Shown here in pieces: positions 41,853 to 50,125 of a DNA stretch of 59,212 nt. Position 1 is the stretch's first letter; each line of letters opens with the position of its first letter. The stretch comes from Deltaproteobacteria bacterium (GTDB taxonomy: Bacteria > Myxococcota > Myxococcia > Myxococcales > 40CM-4-68-19). Where the stretch lies: assembly GCA_005879315.1 (NCBI GenBank), contig VBLC01000052.1, positions 1 through 59,212 of the forward strand. Reading direction: 5' to 3'. A model generated the notes under the pieces. It was not told where the DNA came from and did no database searches. It worked only from the letters and a program-made list of their open reading frames with translations. Position numbers and translations under genes: made by a program.

Positions 41853-41880
41853 TTGCGGCGCACACCCCGAACGGTACTAT
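41853..41880 (+). promoter_or_regulatory. Divergent sigma-70 promoter
   Basis: TTGCGG (41853-41858) and TACTAT (41875-41880), 16 bp apart, start near 41887, giving a 15-nt leader with GGAGG. The -35 boxes of this and the groES promoter lie 12 bp apart back to back. Confidence 0.6.
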
Positions 41881-41901
41881 TTTAAGAGAGGAGGTGACTG
41901 G

Positions 41902-42498
41902 TTGGCCGACAGCACGCCGGTCTTGTCTTCACAGTCGATCAAGGACTTCTTCCGCGACCTCCTCCAGCGCGCGATGGAGAACCAGCGCGCCCGCGTCCAG
42001 CCATTCACCGAGCTCTACCTGGTGAACCTGCTGCACGAGTATCTCTTGTCGGAGATGCTCTACGTGCAGGCGGACGACGGCTCCTGGCAGCAGCGGCCGC
42101 TCGCTCTCTTGCTCAAGGAAGCGCTCGAGGAGAATGGCCCGGCGCGGGTGCAGATGCTGCGCCGGCTGGGGGACACCTCTCTGTTCGTCTCCGGCTTCTT
42201 CCCCGATTCGCTCGCTCGGCGCTCGTCGCTGGTCGACGTCGACTACTACATCGCCATGGGCGGCCGCGCCTACGATGCGGTGGCCGCAATTGCCGGCGAG
42301 CGCGACCTCTGGGGCGAGCTCTCCTCGCGATTCCGGCTGCTCGTCGACCTGCTCAATGAAGTGAGCGACCGCACGCTGGCCTCGTCGAACACCGGCCTGG
42401 TGCGGCTGTATGAGCGTTTCATGAAGACAGGGAGCGAGCGGTTGGCAAACCTGCTCGCCGGCCACGGGGTCCTCGCCAGGCGGAGTTTCCTGCAGTGA
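41902..42498 (+). CDS. Conserved hypothetical, helical
   Basis: A 198-residue mostly helical protein without signal or membrane segment. Sequence 'IKDFFRDLLQRAMENQRARVQPFTELYLVNLLHEYLL' and 'GDTSLFVSGFFPDSLARRSSLVDVDYYIAMGGRAYDAVA' suggest a conserved family, which I cannot name. Start is TTG at 41902, with GGAGG at 41890-41894, seven bases upstream. Its TGA overlaps the next GTG (GTGA). Divergent from the heat-shock operon, but CIRCE lies on the groES side. Confidence 0.75.
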   Translation: MADSTPVLSSQSIKDFFRDLLQRAMENQRARVQPFTELYLVNLLHEYLLSEMLYVQADDGSWQQRPLALLLKEALEENGPARVQMLRRLGDTSLFVSGFFPDSLARRSSLVDVDYYIAMGGRAYDAVAAIAGERDLWGELSSRFRLLVDLLNEVSDRTLASSNTGLVRLYERFMKTGSERLANLLAGHGVLARRSFLQ

Positions 42499-43154
42499 GC
42501 CGCGCTGCGCTCGCGCAGTTGCAGCAGCTCTTGCAGTCGGTGCACGGCGTCCAGGCGGCGCCGGTGGGGCAGTTCCTGGTCGGCCGCCAGGTGCGCGCGA
42601 AGCTCGCGCCGCAGTCGAGCCCGCAGGAGGCGCTGCTCGTGCTCGAGAGCGGCGAGGAGCTGCACGTCGCGCTCTTTCTCGACGAGTCGGTGCTCTCGCA
42701 CCTGGGCCGGCGCGCGCAGGATCCTTGGACTCATGAGCGGCTGCAGGCGTTCTGCATGGCCGCAGAGGGCGTTTCGCACTTCCTCTATCTTGCCCACCGA
42801 GCGCAGCAGGGCGGCTCTGTCTCGCAGCTCGAGCTCGAGGCGCAGGGCGAGTTGGACAAGTATCTGTCGGTGCTGCTCCAGCTCTGGGCAGTGGGACGGC
42901 AGAAGGCCTCTCCCGAGCTGCGCCGCCACCTCTTCGAGCGCAGCGCGCTCCGGCCCGGCCTCCAGCCCGCCGAGCGAGATCGCTACCGGCTCGCCTCCTC
43001 GCTGGCCGCCGCTTGCGCCAAGGCGCTCGAGACGCGTTTCGTCCTGGGCAGCAGGCTGGAAGCTCTCCTGCGCGAGGTGCGCCGCCTCTACCGGCTGTCC
43101 GGCGGGGAGAAATTTTCTGCCTTGGCGAAAGGCGCGGTGGCCTGGGCGGCTTAG
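42495..43154 (+). CDS. Conserved hypothetical, coupled to the preceding gene
   Basis: A 219-residue helical, Leu/Gln/Arg-rich protein. 'FLVGRQVRAKLAPQSSPQEALLVLESGEELHVALFLDESVLSHL' suggests a beta-sheet core, followed by helices to the end. No family recognised. Start is GTG overlapping the previous TGA (GTGA), so the pair likely works together. The next gene begins 59 bp after its stop. Confidence 0.72.
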   Translation: MSRAALAQLQQLLQSVHGVQAAPVGQFLVGRQVRAKLAPQSSPQEALLVLESGEELHVALFLDESVLSHLGRRAQDPWTHERLQAFCMAAEGVSHFLYLAHRAQQGGSVSQLELEAQGELDKYLSVLLQLWAVGRQKASPELRRHLFERSALRPGLQPAERDRYRLASSLAAACAKALETRFVLGSRLEALLREVRRLYRLSGGEKFSALAKGAVAWAA

Positions 43155-43182
43155 TCTCGCAAGCCGGCCGCTCGCTCACTAC

Positions 43183-43230
43183 ATTATCGAACGATGATCG
43201 AGCGAGTCGCAGTGTGGCCTATTCGATAAT
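43183..43230. promoter_or_regulatory. Inverted repeat spanning the start of the RelE-like gene
   Basis: ATTATCGAA (43183-43191) and TTCGATAAT (43222-43230), nine exact pairs with a 30-nt loop holding the GTG start at 43214. A tiny frame, ATG at 43194 to TAA at 43229, 11 codons (MIERVAVWPIR), overlaps it. As RNA, the stem could mask the start; as DNA, it could be an operator. AT-rich compared with flanks. Confidence 0.55.
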
Positions 43231-43468
43231 TTTCAATACCGACGTCGCGCACGTGCCGCCCGCCGTGCTCGCGGAGCTGCGCAGGTCGCTCGGCGACATC
43301 GGCGACAGCATCAGCAGCATTCCGCAGACCAGCGTCTTCTGGGTCTCGATCGACAACAGCCTGTTCGAGCTGACCATCTCGGGCTGGCTTTTTTCCTACC
43401 TGATCGATCGCCGCCGCGATGAGCTCGTGGTGGTCAGCGTGCAGAGGGCAGAGCGCAAGACCGGCTGA
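43214..43468 (+). CDS. Small RelE/ParE-like protein, possible orphan toxin
   Basis: An 84-residue protein. The C-terminal 'GWLFSYLIDRRRDELVVVSVQRAE' resembles the beta-strand end of the RelE/ParE toxin fold ('yRv.Yri...vvvl.v.hR'), with a Leu where Arg is common. The N-terminus 'MAYSIIFNTDVAHVPPAVLAEL' also fits a beta-strand-helix start. It begins with GTG after a weak GAGCGAG. No antitoxin gene lies next to it. Its stop is 4 bp from rpoZ's convergent end. I am not certain it is a toxin; it may be a conserved fold used otherwise. Confidence 0.45.
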   Translation: MAYSIIFNTDVAHVPPAVLAELRRSLGDIGDSISSIPQTSVFWVSIDNSLFELTISGWLFSYLIDRRRDELVVVSVQRAERKTG

Positions 43469-43472
43469 GCAG

Positions 43473-43733
43473 CTACTTGCCGCGCGGCGTGGTCGCGGCT
43501 GCGGGAAGCTTCTCGTTGTCGTACGCGCCTTCGAGCGCGGCCCGCACCGGCCGATCGAAGCGAACCTTGCCGGTCGCGACCTCGCGCAGCGCGAGCACGG
43601 GCGGCTTGTCCTTGGCCTCGATCAGCGGCCGCGCGCCGGCCATCAGCTGGCGGGCCCGCTTGGTGGCGAGCAGCACCAGGGCGAAGCGGTTGTCGACCAG
43701 CGGCAGGCAATCTTCGACGGTGACGCGAGCCAT
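43473..43733 (-). CDS. rpoZ: RNA polymerase omega subunit
   Basis: An 86-residue subunit aiding beta-prime assembly: '[57 protein letters not shown]' is canonical. It follows the DUF4340 gene by 59 bp on the same strand, usually beside gmk in other bacteria but not here. Confidence 0.95.
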   Translation of the reverse strand: MARVTVEDCLPLVDNRFALVLLATKRARQLMAGARPLIEAKDKPPVLALREVATGKVRFDRPVRAALEGAYDNEKLPAAATTPRGK

Positions 43734-43792
43734 CTACTGCTCCTTTGCGGACCGGCTTGAGTAATCGATCAGGGCTGCCGAGTCAATCGAGC

Positions 43793-45241
43793 TCATTTCG
43801 CCGCCTGCGCCGGCGCGGTGCCGCCATCGGGGAGCGAGAGAGCCGCCGGCGGCGTCTCGAGCGCGTCGCTCAGCGTCCAGGGCAGGTCGTCCACCGTGCT
43901 CTTCTCGATGCGCGCCAGCTTGTTGACGCCGTCGGCGAGCGCGTAGCGCTTGCCTTCTTTCTCCGCGCCGACGCGGACGCGCGCGAGCACCTTGTCCTTC
44001 TCGCCCAGGAGCGTGACGCTCCTGGGCTTGTCGAGCCCGTACTTGGCCAGGTCCTTGGGAGCAGGACCCTCGAAGGCGGCCGCGCGCAGTCCGACGACGG
44101 AATAGAGCGCGCTGGAGATCTTCCACTTCTTTGCCGCCCCTTTCTCGGGCGCGACGACCGCGAAGCTCTCCTCGGCGACGCCGCCGTCCGGCAGCGTCTC
44201 CTTGCTGCGGGTGACCTCGATCTTCCCAGCGGGCCCTTCGAAGACGATCCTGCGGACGGCCTCGCGATCGGCGTGAACCAGCGCCTTGTCTTGAAGGTCG
44301 AAGGGCTGCTTGTCGAGGTCCTTGAGGACCTGCGCTTCCACTTCGTAGACGACGGGGCTGTCATCGCGCTTGGCGTACGTCTTCACCCCCGCGCCGCCCT
44401 TGACCGGCTGGCCGAACGAGAGCGTCCGCGTCAACGTGTCCTTGCCGCCGGCCGCGCCGACCCCGAGCTTGACGGTCACCTTCGGCTTGTCGAGCCCGTA
44501 CTCGGAGAGCTTCGCCGCCTTTTCCGCCGCGATGGCAGTCGCCCTGATCTGTTTGATCGAGCTCTGGATGCGATCGGCCGCGGCGCTGTCCGCCTCGGCG
44601 CCGGCGTACTTCCACTTGCCGCCTTCCTTCTCCAGCGCGTAGGGCGTCTTGACCCCGCTCACCTCGATGCGCCGCACCTCGGCGGCCTCGTCGAGATGAG
44701 CGACCTTCTTCTCGCGCAAGTCGAAGAGCGACTTGTCGTAGCTCGACTTGTGCCAGCCGTCGACGACCCGGATGGTCGAATCGCCCAGCTTGCGGACGTA
44801 CAGGGAGTTGTCGAAAGTATTGTCGACGCCGACCTGGAGGCCCTGCTCCTTGCCGTCCTCCAGCTTGACGGTCAGCGCCAGCGCCGGCCGTTCCAGGCCA
44901 TAGCTCTTGGCGTCCTTCTCCTCGCCCAGGTCCTTGCGCTGCTTGAGCGTGCCCAGCTGATCGAGGAGATTGTTCACCGCCTGCTCGTCGCCCTCCGCCT
45001 GCAGCGGCTCGGTGATCTTCCAGGCGCCGTCCTTCGACAGCGCCGCCACCAGCTTGCCATCCTTCTCCAGGCGCAGCGTCTTCACCTTCGCTTTGTCGAA
45101 GTCGAAGAGCTTCTCGCTCTTCTCCTTCTGCTCGGCCTTCTTCTGCTCGTCCTTGCCCGCCCACAGCGCCGCGCCGACGATGGCTCCTGCCACCGTGACC
45201 AGCGCCAGGAGGCCGATGAGGGTCTTGGTCGTCTGCTTCAT
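43793..45241 (-). CDS. DUF4340-domain protein
   Basis: A 482-residue protein with an N-terminal signal anchor ('TLIGLLALVTVAGAIVGAALWAG') and a long periplasmic domain of repeated beta/alpha units of DUF4340 type ('LFDFDKAKVKTLRLEKDGKLVAALSKDGAWKITEPLQAEGD', 'LAKYGLDKPRSVTLLGE'). These proteins are found behind GldG-like ABC components. It starts 4 bp after the GldG-like gene. Function unknown; a role in envelope export or gliding is inferred from the context. Confidence 0.87.
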   Translation of the reverse strand: MKQTTKTLIGLLALVTVAGAIVGAALWAGKDEQKKAEQKEKSEKLFDFDKAKVKTLRLEKDGKLVAALSKDGAWKITEPLQAEGDEQAVNNLLDQLGTLKQRKDLGEEKDAKSYGLERPALALTVKLEDGKEQGLQVGVDNTFDNSLYVRKLGDSTIRVVDGWHKSSYDKSLFDLREKKVAHLDEAAEVRRIEVSGVKTPYALEKEGGKWKYAGAEADSAAADRIQSSIKQIRATAIAAEKAAKLSEYGLDKPKVTVKLGVGAAGGKDTLTRTLSFGQPVKGGAGVKTYAKRDDSPVVYEVEAQVLKDLDKQPFDLQDKALVHADREAVRRIVFEGPAGKIEVTRSKETLPDGGVAEESFAVVAPEKGAAKKWKISSALYSVVGLRAAAFEGPAPKDLAKYGLDKPRSVTLLGEKDKVLARVRVGAEKEGKRYALADGVNKLARIEKSTVDDLPWTLSDALETPPAALSLPDGGTAPAQAAK

Positions 45242-45245
45242 GGCG

Positions 45246-46769
45246 TCAGCGGCTCTTGCGCGTCTGCCACACCACCAGGCCCGCGAAGAGCAGCCCGAAG
45301 GGGAGCAGATCGAACGCGAACAAGGTCATGGTGTGCTTCTGCTCGGCGGAGAGGAAGAGATGATTCGCCTGCCGCTGCTTGGGCCGGATGGAGATGCGCG
45401 ATTCCTCCTTGGCCGTCCAGGAGACGGCGTTCAAGGCGAAGTCCTTGTTCCCCGACAGCCGGTAGTAGCCGTTGGCGGCGAAGAGCGAGTTGCCCACCAC
45501 CACGACGCGCGACTCGTTCTCGCCCGAGCCGTGCGTGAGGGCGACCGCGAGCGGGACGGGGCCCTTCAGGTCCTGGCCGGGATCGAATTTCACCTGGCCG
45601 GAGGTGAGCGAGCCGGTCTCGCCCCAGGCGCGCGCCCCGGTCTTGGCCAGCTCGATCACCGTCCAGCCCGAGGGCGGCGCGGGCGCCTTCGAGACGCTGC
45701 GAGCGACGGGGAAGATGGTGGCCAGCTGGAAGGGCGAGCTGCGCGGGTTGGTGATGGGATGCTCGGTGTACTGCTGGGCGATGGCGACCTCGGGGTTCTG
45801 CGCCTCGGGATCGATGACCTCGTCCTTGCCGACGACCACGCCCCAGGAGGTGAACGCGCTCTCGAGGCCGGTCACGGTGCCGGGATCGACCAGCACCACC
45901 AGCTTGCCGCCCTTGTTGTCGACCCACTCCTTGATGAGCCTGGCCTCACCCTCGGTTAGCGACGCCACCGGACCGGCGACGACGAGCGCCTGCGCATCGG
46001 CCGGCATCTGCTTGTTCTCGGCGAGGAGGATCTCGTCGGTCTGATAGCCCTCCGACTTGAGGCTGTCGACGAAGCTCTTCAGGCCGCGCTCGGTCGAGTC
46101 GCCGACCGCGTGCTCGCCGTGCCCCTTGGCGAAATAAATCTTGCGTGCCGAGCCGCGCGTGACCTCGATGAGCGCATTGGTGAGCGACTCCTCGCTGGTC
46201 TCCTTGGCGCGCGCCTCCTTCTTGCCGCTCCGGACGATCACGCGCGGGCCGGTCTGGCTGATGTTCAGCTCCTTCACTTGCGCAGGGTGCTTGAAGGGAT
46301 CGATGAACTCCACCTGCAGCTTGTCGGTCTCGGCGCGGTACTGGCGGAGCCGCTGCTCCAGCTCCCCGTACTCCGCATCGGAGCCGGCGAAGAAGGCCTG
46401 GATCTTGACCGGCTCCTTGAGTCCCTTGAGCACGCCCTGGGTCTGGTCGGACAAGGTGAAGATCTTGTCCTTGGTCAGGTCCCAGCTCTTGCCCTTCTTC
46501 ACCGCGAAGTAGTTCGCGGCGGCGAGCGCGCCGATGAGCACCGCGGCGCTGACGGCGCTGACCGTTCCGTAGAACGCGCCCCGGCCGAGATGCCGCTCGC
46601 CGCGGTTGGTGACGAAGTACGCGGCGATGCCCGCGACTCCCAGGACCAATCGGCCCATCACCTGCGCGCTGGCGATGCTGCCGCTGATGAAGAGCCAGTT
46701 GAACGCCGCGCTCAGGAGCGCGACCACTCCGAACAGGCCGGCGACCCGGCCCCAGTGCTTCGCTTTCAT
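45246..46769 (-). CDS. GldG-like ABC transporter auxiliary protein
   Basis: A 507-residue membrane protein. Three or four helices at the N-terminus, a large periplasmic domain (about 90-470, 'TKDKIFTLSDQTQGVLKGLKEPVKIQAFFAG', 'KIYFAKGHGEHAV'), and a C-terminal membrane helix ('LFAFDLLPFGLLFAGLVVW'). This is the GldG/IFT52-like family. It acts with a GldF-type permease and GldA-type ATPase in gliding or export in Bacteroidetes. It starts 4 bp after the permease. Confidence 0.87.
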   Translation of the reverse strand: MKAKHWGRVAGLFGVVALLSAAFNWLFISGSIASAQVMGRLVLGVAGIAAYFVTNRGERHLGRGAFYGTVSAVSAAVLIGALAAANYFAVKKGKSWDLTKDKIFTLSDQTQGVLKGLKEPVKIQAFFAGSDAEYGELEQRLRQYRAETDKLQVEFIDPFKHPAQVKELNISQTGPRVIVRSGKKEARAKETSEESLTNALIEVTRGSARKIYFAKGHGEHAVGDSTERGLKSFVDSLKSEGYQTDEILLAENKQMPADAQALVVAGPVASLTEGEARLIKEWVDNKGGKLVVLVDPGTVTGLESAFTSWGVVVGKDEVIDPEAQNPEVAIAQQYTEHPITNPRSSPFQLATIFPVARSVSKAPAPPSGWTVIELAKTGARAWGETGSLTSGQVKFDPGQDLKGPVPLAVALTHGSGENESRVVVVGNSLFAANGYYRLSGNKDFALNAVSWTAKEESRISIRPKQRQANHLFLSAEQKHTMTLFAFDLLPFGLLFAGLVVWQTRKSR

Positions 46770-46773
46770 CTCT

Positions 46774-47559
46774 CTAGCTCCAGCGGTGGGCCTCGACCGC
46801 GCGGTGGGTTGCGAACAGGCCGAGGGTGATGAGGCTCAAGAAGTAGACGATGTCTTTCACGTCGATGGTGCCGCGGCTGAAGGAGTCGAGATGGCTGACG
46901 CTCGCCAGGTAGGTGACGAAGTCGCGCACCCAGCCTTCGGCCTCGGTGGCGGACCAACCGATGATCCAGGTCATCAGCAGGATGACGAAGGTGATCAGCG
47001 CCGCCACCACCTGCGATTCGGTCAGCGAGCTGATGAAGAGGCCGAGGGCCATGTACGCAGCGCCCATGAGGAAGAGGCCGAGATAGCCGAGCATCACGCT
47101 GCGCCACTCGACGCCGTTCGCGTCCTTGGCCACGAGCTGGACGAGGATGGGATAGGTCAGCGTCAGGGCGAGCGCGCTGACCAGGATGGCCAGCGAGGCG
47201 AGGTATTTGCCCCAGACGATCTGCCCGGGCGTGACCGGCGTCGTGTAGAGGAGCTCGATGGTCTTCTGCCGCTTCTCCTCGGCGAGAAGGCGCATGGTGA
47301 GGAAGGGCACGATGAAGATGAGGATCACGCCCAGGTTGCCGAAGAGGTTCCGGAAGATGGCGTCCTGGAAGTTGAGGCGGTTCATCATCTCCGGCGCGTT
47401 GAAGCGCATGTACGCGAGCGAAGCCTGCTCATAGGCGCCCAGCAGCCGGAGGAAGAAGTACGACCCGATGACGACGAAGAGCGTGAACATCACGTACGCG
47501 ATCGGGGTCGCGAAATAGATGTTCAGCTCTTTCTTGGCGATGGCGATTGCATTGTTCAT
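46774..47559 (-). CDS. ABC-2 type permease (GldF-like)
   Basis: A 261-residue permease with six membrane helices ('AYVMFTLFVVIGSYFFLRLLG', 'VILIFIVPFLTMRLLAEEKRQKTIELLYTTPV', 'LITFVILLMTWIIGW'). The 'RLLAEEKRQKTIELLYTTPVTPGQIVWGKYLA' motif is the ABC-2 coupling element. It follows the ATPase gene by 6 bp, and the GldG-like gene follows it by 4 bp. Confidence 0.92.
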   Translation of the reverse strand: MNNAIAIAKKELNIYFATPIAYVMFTLFVVIGSYFFLRLLGAYEQASLAYMRFNAPEMMNRLNFQDAIFRNLFGNLGVILIFIVPFLTMRLLAEEKRQKTIELLYTTPVTPGQIVWGKYLASLAILVSALALTLTYPILVQLVAKDANGVEWRSVMLGYLGLFLMGAAYMALGLFISSLTESQVVAALITFVILLMTWIIGWSATEAEGWVRDFVTYLASVSHLDSFSRGTIDVKDIVYFLSLITLGLFATHRAVEAHRWS

Positions 47560-47565
47560 GGTGAC

Positions 47566-48312
47566 CTAGGCGGAAGTGAGCTTGAGGAAGATCTCCTCGA
47601 GCGAAGGAGCGGGGCCGGCATGGCCGTCTGCGGTGACCGCGCCGGCCTGGGCGCGCTGCAGGCCCTGCAAGGTGTCGTCGGCGACCACTTTGCCCTGGGA
47701 GATGATGAGGACGCGCTGGCAGGTGGTCACCACCTCGGGGAGGATGTGCGTCGAGAGCACGATGGTGTGCCGGCCGGCGAGCGACTTGATCAGCTCGCGC
47801 ACTTCGATGATCTGCGCGGGGTCGAGGCCGACGGTGGGCTCGTCGAGGATGAGCACTTCCGGATCGCCCAGCAGCGCCTGGGCCAGGCCGACGCGCTGCC
47901 GCTGCCCTTTGGAGAGATTGCCGATCACCCGCTCGATGAACTTGTCGCTGTTGGTCTTCTGCGCGACGCGGTCCACCTCGCCGTTGCGCTGCTTGCGCGG
48001 AACGCCCTTGATCTCGGCGACGAAGCGCAGATAGGCGCGCACCGTCATGTCGACGTAGAGGGGCGGCGTCTCGGGGAGGTAGCCGATGCGGCGCTTCACC
48101 TCCATCGGATTCTCGAAGACGTCGAAGCCCGCCACCTTGACGGTGCCGCTGTCGGGCGGCAGGGCGCCGGTGATGATGCGCATGGTGGTGGTCTTGCCGG
48201 CGCCGTTGGGTCCGAGAAAGCCGAGGATCTCGCCTTTCTCCACCTTGAAGGTCACGTCGGAGACGGCCTTCAGGTCGCGGTAGCTCTTGAGCAGATGAGA
48301 GACTTCGATCAT
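47566..48312 (-). CDS. ABC transporter ATP-binding protein (GldA-like)
   Basis: A 248-residue ATPase: Walker A 'GPNGAGKTT', Q-loop 'IGYLPETPPLY', signature 'LSKGQRQRVGLAQAL', Walker B 'VLILDEPTVGLDPAQI', and His switch 'LSTHIL'. The ATG at 48312 gives the family N-terminus 'MIEVSHLLKSYRD'. First gene of the four-gene operon, with a strong promoter. Confidence 0.96.
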   Translation of the reverse strand: MIEVSHLLKSYRDLKAVSDVTFKVEKGEILGFLGPNGAGKTTTMRIITGALPPDSGTVKVAGFDVFENPMEVKRRIGYLPETPPLYVDMTVRAYLRFVAEIKGVPRKQRNGEVDRVAQKTNSDKFIERVIGNLSKGQRQRVGLAQALLGDPEVLILDEPTVGLDPAQIIEVRELIKSLAGRHTIVLSTHILPEVVTTCQRVLIISQGKVVADDTLQGLQRAQAGAVTADGHAGPAPSLEEIFLKLTSA

Positions 48313-48385
48313 CGATTTCCTCGCTTGCGTAGCGGCGTACACAACAGCGCAGGCCGCGGCAGACTTCCCCTGAAAAAGCGGCGGC

Positions 48386-48413
48386 AATCTAGAGCAAGAT
48401 CGCCCAGTGTCAA
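48386..48413 (-). promoter_or_regulatory. Sigma-70 promoter of the ABC/DUF4340 operon
   Basis: Minus strand TTGACA (48408-48413) and TAGATT (48386-48391), 16 bp apart; start near 48379, 67 nt before the ATG. Confidence 0.78.
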
Positions 48414-48451
48414 GCAGGCAGGCGCCCGGCGGGTCGGGGTAGACTCGGGCC

Positions 48452-49582
48452 GTGCCCGTGATCGTGCAGAAGTACGGCGGCTCTTCGGTGGCCGACGTGG
48501 AGAAGATCCAGCGCGTGGCCGCCCGCGTGGCGGAGACGCGGGCCCAGGGCAAGCAGGTAGTCGTCGTCGTGAGCGCGATGGGGGACACCACCGACGAGCT
48601 GCTGGCGCTGGCCCAGAAGGTTTCGGCCGGCAATCCGCACCGGCGGGAGCTGGACATGCTGCTCACCGCCGGCGAGCGCATTTCCATGGCGCTGCTCGGC
48701 CTGGCGCTGCACGCGCGCGGCGTCGAGGCGGTGAGCTTCACCGGCTCGCAGAGCGGCATCATCACCGACGGCGCACACACCAACGCGCGCATCCTGGAGG
48801 TGCGGCCGGTGCGCATCTTTCAGGAACTGGAGCGCGGCAAGGTCGTGATCGTCGCCGGCTACCAAGGCGTCTCGCGCGAAAAAGAGATCACCACCTTGGG
48901 CCGCGGCGGCAGCGACACCACCGCGGTCGCGCTGGCGGCCGCGCTGGAGGCCGAGGTGTGCGAGATCTGCTCCGACGTCGACGGCGTCTACACCGCCGAT
49001 CCGCGCCTCGTTTCCTCGACGAGGCGGCTGGCCGAGCTGTCGCACGAGGAGATGCAGCAGCTGGCGCTCGCGGGGGCAAAGGTGCTCAATGCCCAGGCGG
49101 TCGAATTCGCCCGCGACCGCGGCATCACCCTCCACGCGCGCAGCACGTTCGCTCCCGGCCCTGGCACGCTGGTGAAGAAGGCGGTTTCGCGGGAGCTGCG
49201 CATCAGCGGCATCGCGCTCGACGAAGTCCTTCTGGTGCAGGGGAACGGGCAGCGGCTGCGCGAGGCGCTGCAGGCGCATTCGGCGTGGCCCCGGGAGATG
49301 TGGGAGGATCGCGCGCTGGTGTCGACCGAGAACGTCCACGGGCTTGTGGCGCTCCGCAAGGAGCTGGAGACTTTCGCCGCGATCGAGGAGCTGGCGCAGG
49401 TTTCAGTGGTGGGGAGCGGAGTGGGTGCCTCCCGCGAGCCGCTCGACCGAGCGTTGCGCTGCGCCGGGGGAAGCAGTCCCAGGGTGTTGGTCTCGCCGCT
49501 GCGCATCGCGCTCCTGGTCCCGAGGTCGGAGGCAAAGGCGCTGGTGCGAGCACTCCACGCAGAGTTCGTCGAGAAGAGCTGA
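48452..49582 (+). CDS. lysC: Aspartate kinase with short, divergent regulatory region
   Basis: A 376-residue enzyme phosphorylating aspartate for Lys/Thr/Met synthesis. The kinase domain (about 1-240) is intact: '[12 protein letters not shown]', '[13 protein letters not shown]', '[16 protein letters not shown]', '[16 protein letters not shown]'. The C-terminal regulatory part (about 245-376) is shorter than the two-ACT module of most aspartokinases (about 400-410 total) and lacks the usual 'GVPDxPG' ligand loop. It starts with GTG. The FHA gene is 9 bp downstream. Altered feedback is inference. Confidence 0.92.
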   Translation: MPVIVQKYGGSSVADVEKIQRVAARVAETRAQGKQVVVVVSAMGDTTDELLALAQKVSAGNPHRRELDMLLTAGERISMALLGLALHARGVEAVSFTGSQSGIITDGAHTNARILEVRPVRIFQELERGKVVIVAGYQGVSREKEITTLGRGGSDTTAVALAAALEAEVCEICSDVDGVYTADPRLVSSTRRLAELSHEEMQQLALAGAKVLNAQAVEFARDRGITLHARSTFAPGPGTLVKKAVSRELRISGIALDEVLLVQGNGQRLREALQAHSAWPREMWEDRALVSTENVHGLVALRKELETFAAIEELAQVSVVGSGVGASREPLDRALRCAGGSSPRVLVSPLRIALLVPRSEAKALVRALHAEFVEKS

Positions 49583-49591
49583 GGAGGCGCG

Positions 49592-50125
49592 ATGCCCAAG
49601 GCGATGCCCAAAGCTGCTGGTGCCAAAAAGCGCGATGAGAAGGCGGAGCTGGTGACGAAGATCGCCAAGGCGCTCGGCATCCCCGTCTCCGAAGTGCAGA
49701 TGCGCGCGCTGCGCGAGCTGGCGGCTTCGATCGGAATCGGCAAGCCTCCTGCGCCGAAGTCTGCGCCGCCCCCGCCCGCGCCGCCGCCGCAGGAGAGCAA
49801 GCCGAAGGCGGGGCAGGCGCTGCCGCAGCGGCTCTTTCTTGCGCTCGATCAGCGAGGGCTCGACGGGCGCGGGATGCCCCTCGAGGTGATCCATCTGCCC
49901 TGCATCATCGGCAGCGGCAGGCAGTGCAACGTCTGGATCAACGCGCCGCGCGTCGAGACCAGGCACCTGCAGATCACCCGCGAGGGCGACGGATGGGTGA
50001 TCGAGGATCTGAACAGCGAGCATGGGACGTTTCTCGGAGATCAGCGGATCCGGCGGCGGGTGATCAAGAACGGGGATGAGTTCTTGCTCGCGGGGTACCT
50101 CAAGCTGAGGACGGAGCTTCGCTGA
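49592..50125 (+). CDS. FHA-domain protein
   Basis: A 177-residue protein: a basic helical N-terminus, a Pro-rich linker (about 52-70), then one forkhead-associated phosphothreonine-binding domain ('IIGSGRQCNVWINAPRVETRHLQITREGDGW' and 'DLNSEHGTFLGDQRI'). The Ser-Arg and Asn-containing loops are mostly intact. It suggests signalling with Ser/Thr kinases, common in myxobacteria. Its end overlaps the convergent rnz by 26 bp. Confidence 0.93.
   Translation: MPKAMPKAAGAKKRDEKAELVTKIAKALGIPVSEVQMRALRELAASIGIGKPPAPKSAPPPPAPPPQESKPKAGQALPQRLFLALDQRGLDGRGMPLEVIHLPCIIGSGRQCNVWINAPRVETRHLQITREGDGWVIEDLNSEHGTFLGDQRIRRRVIKNGDEFLLAGYLKLRTELR

Noticed and set aside
43194-43229. An 11-codon gene (MIERVAVWPIR)
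   Set aside because: Too short to support as a gene; kept only as an observation in the RelE-like leader.
46606-49638. A 1010-codon plus-strand frame over the GldG/permease/ATPase genes and lysC
   Set aside because: It is an antisense or out-of-frame shadow; real frames have full ABC and kinase motifs.
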